In this document: piece after piece, positions 6,429 through 6,858 of the stretch
Layout: each line of letters opens with the position of its first letter
How positions within the stretch are numbered: the first letter of the stretch is position 1
Made by a program: the position numbers and the translations under genes
Origin: Clostridia bacterium
Lineage (GTDB): Bacteria > Bacillota_A > Clostridia > Oscillospirales > CAG-272
DNA: 6,858 nucleotides
Assembly (NCBI GenBank): GCA_017626655.1
Contig: JAGAIH010000429.1
Span: forward strand, 1-6,858
Reading direction: 5' to 3'
The notes under the pieces: model-generated
Databases searched by the model: none
What the model was told of the DNA's origin: nothing
What the model saw: the letters and a program-made list of their open reading frames with translations, nothing else

Positions 6429-6858
6429 ATGAAAAAGCTTACCGTCCTCTTCCTCTCCCTGCTCCTGGCGGCGGTCACGGTCACATCGACCCTGACGGCG
6501 GTCCTCTCGGTCCGCACCGTGGACAACGAGAGCTTCGATTCGCCCCGCTACCGCCTGGACCCCCTGGCTGACGGGAAGACCTACGACACCACCGAGCCTC
6601 ACGCCATCCTGGACTACACCTCCAAGGACGCTCAGAGCCTCATGTACACCATCAGCTTCCACCAGAGGCTATCCGAGGGCTCCCACACCACCCTGGAGGC
6701 CTCCTGGCACGATCCTCAGGGAGACATTACCCTCCCCGAGGGGACCCGCGCCGCCGATATCCGCTACACCGTGATCGCCTACCGCACCGAAAAGTCCTGC
6801 AAGGGCGAGATGTTCGCCTCCCGCTCGGATATCCCCACCATGGGCCAGAGCGGAACCC
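6429..6858 (+). CDS. N-terminal part of a third exported paralogue (cut by the window edge)
   Basis: 143 codons are visible and remain open at the window end. MKKLTVLFLSLLLAAVTV begins a signal peptide or membrane segment (about 4-28) with no lipobox. The next part resembles the N-terminal domain of the two upstream proteins, and protein 2 most closely. RYRLDPLADGKTYDTTEP (40-57) aligns with YSFDVLAADKPEINTSIP, SEGSHTT (82-88) with TEGSHTT, and AYRT...KGEMFASRSD...MGQSG (117-142) with IYRT...DGELYCNRSD...MGQKG. It should encode the same beta-sandwich-like carbohydrate-binding fold. Whether the GH-like and CBM9-like regions follow is not visible. The ATG start is chosen for its typical signal sequence despite the distant ribosome binding site. 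It contains a CTA codon (Leu81), a codon absent from genes 1 and 2. Its own promoter, after a terminator, makes it a separate transcription unit. Confidence 0.82.
   Translation, partial: MKKLTVLFLSLLLAAVTVTSTLTAVLSVRTVDNESFDSPRYRLDPLADGKTYDTTEPHAILDYTSKDAQSLMYTISFHQRLSEGSHTTLEASWHDPQGDITLPEGTRAADIRYTVIAYRTEKSCKGEMFASRSDIPTMGQSGT

Noticed and set aside
6257..6571. A + strand frame across the terminator, promoter and start of gene 3
   Set aside because: It overlaps clear transcription signals and gene 3 in another frame, and lacks a ribosome binding site.

Overview
The window is a surface-enzyme locus. It holds two complete, adjacent, paralogous genes for very large exported proteins (980 and 943 residues) and the first 143 codons of a third gene whose N-terminus resembles theirs. 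All three lie on the + strand. The strong GAAAGGA ribosome binding sites, consensus sigma-A type promoters, Gram-positive style signal segments and a terminator hairpin ending in a T-run suggest a Firmicute. GC-rich coding with G/C-ending codons between AT-rich spacers fits an uncultured gut or rumen Clostridia lineage (Oscillospirales-like). The lineage is inferred; the window contains no marker gene.

Layout. Positions 1-205 are a MITE-like or REP-pair-like nested imperfect palindrome. Positions 206-374 are non-coding, with two C-runs and a perfect 12-bp palindrome. A near-consensus promoter (375-403) and a short leader precede gene 1 (454-3396). Gene 2 (3421-6252) follows after 24 bp with its own ribosome binding site, so the two form an operon that ends in a perfect 11-bp terminator hairpin (6260-6289). 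A second promoter with the same -35 and -10 hexamers and the same 17-bp spacer (6354-6382) drives gene 3 (from 6429, cut by the window edge). Its leader can fold so that the ribosome binding site is paired.

Genes 1 and 2 share one architecture: an export segment, an N-terminal beta-sandwich-like domain, a charged linker, a glycoside-hydrolase-like barrel region (HWFxEPLYGYYY, DFLxFDxTN, GWNEW and FSRD motifs), a CBM9/DOMON-like carbohydrate-binding domain with a DADxN loop, a Thr/Pro/Glu-rich spacer, and a C-terminal GCGS motif with a hydrophobic helix and basic tail. The likely role is binding and processing a complex carbohydrate at the cell surface. The substrate and catalytic activity cannot be read from the sequence. 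The paralogues differ mainly at the N-terminus: protein 1 has an uncleaved or weakly cleaved membrane segment followed by a His/Asp run, while protein 2 has a probable lipobox.

The most noteworthy points are the tandem expansion of a poorly characterised GH-like family, the shared GCGS C-terminal segment that looks like a sorting signal, the possible double membrane anchoring of protein 2, the sequestered ribosome binding site of gene 3, and the complete absence of TTA, CTA and TCA codons from genes 1 and 2. That codon bias creates a spurious 5.8-kb antisense reading frame.
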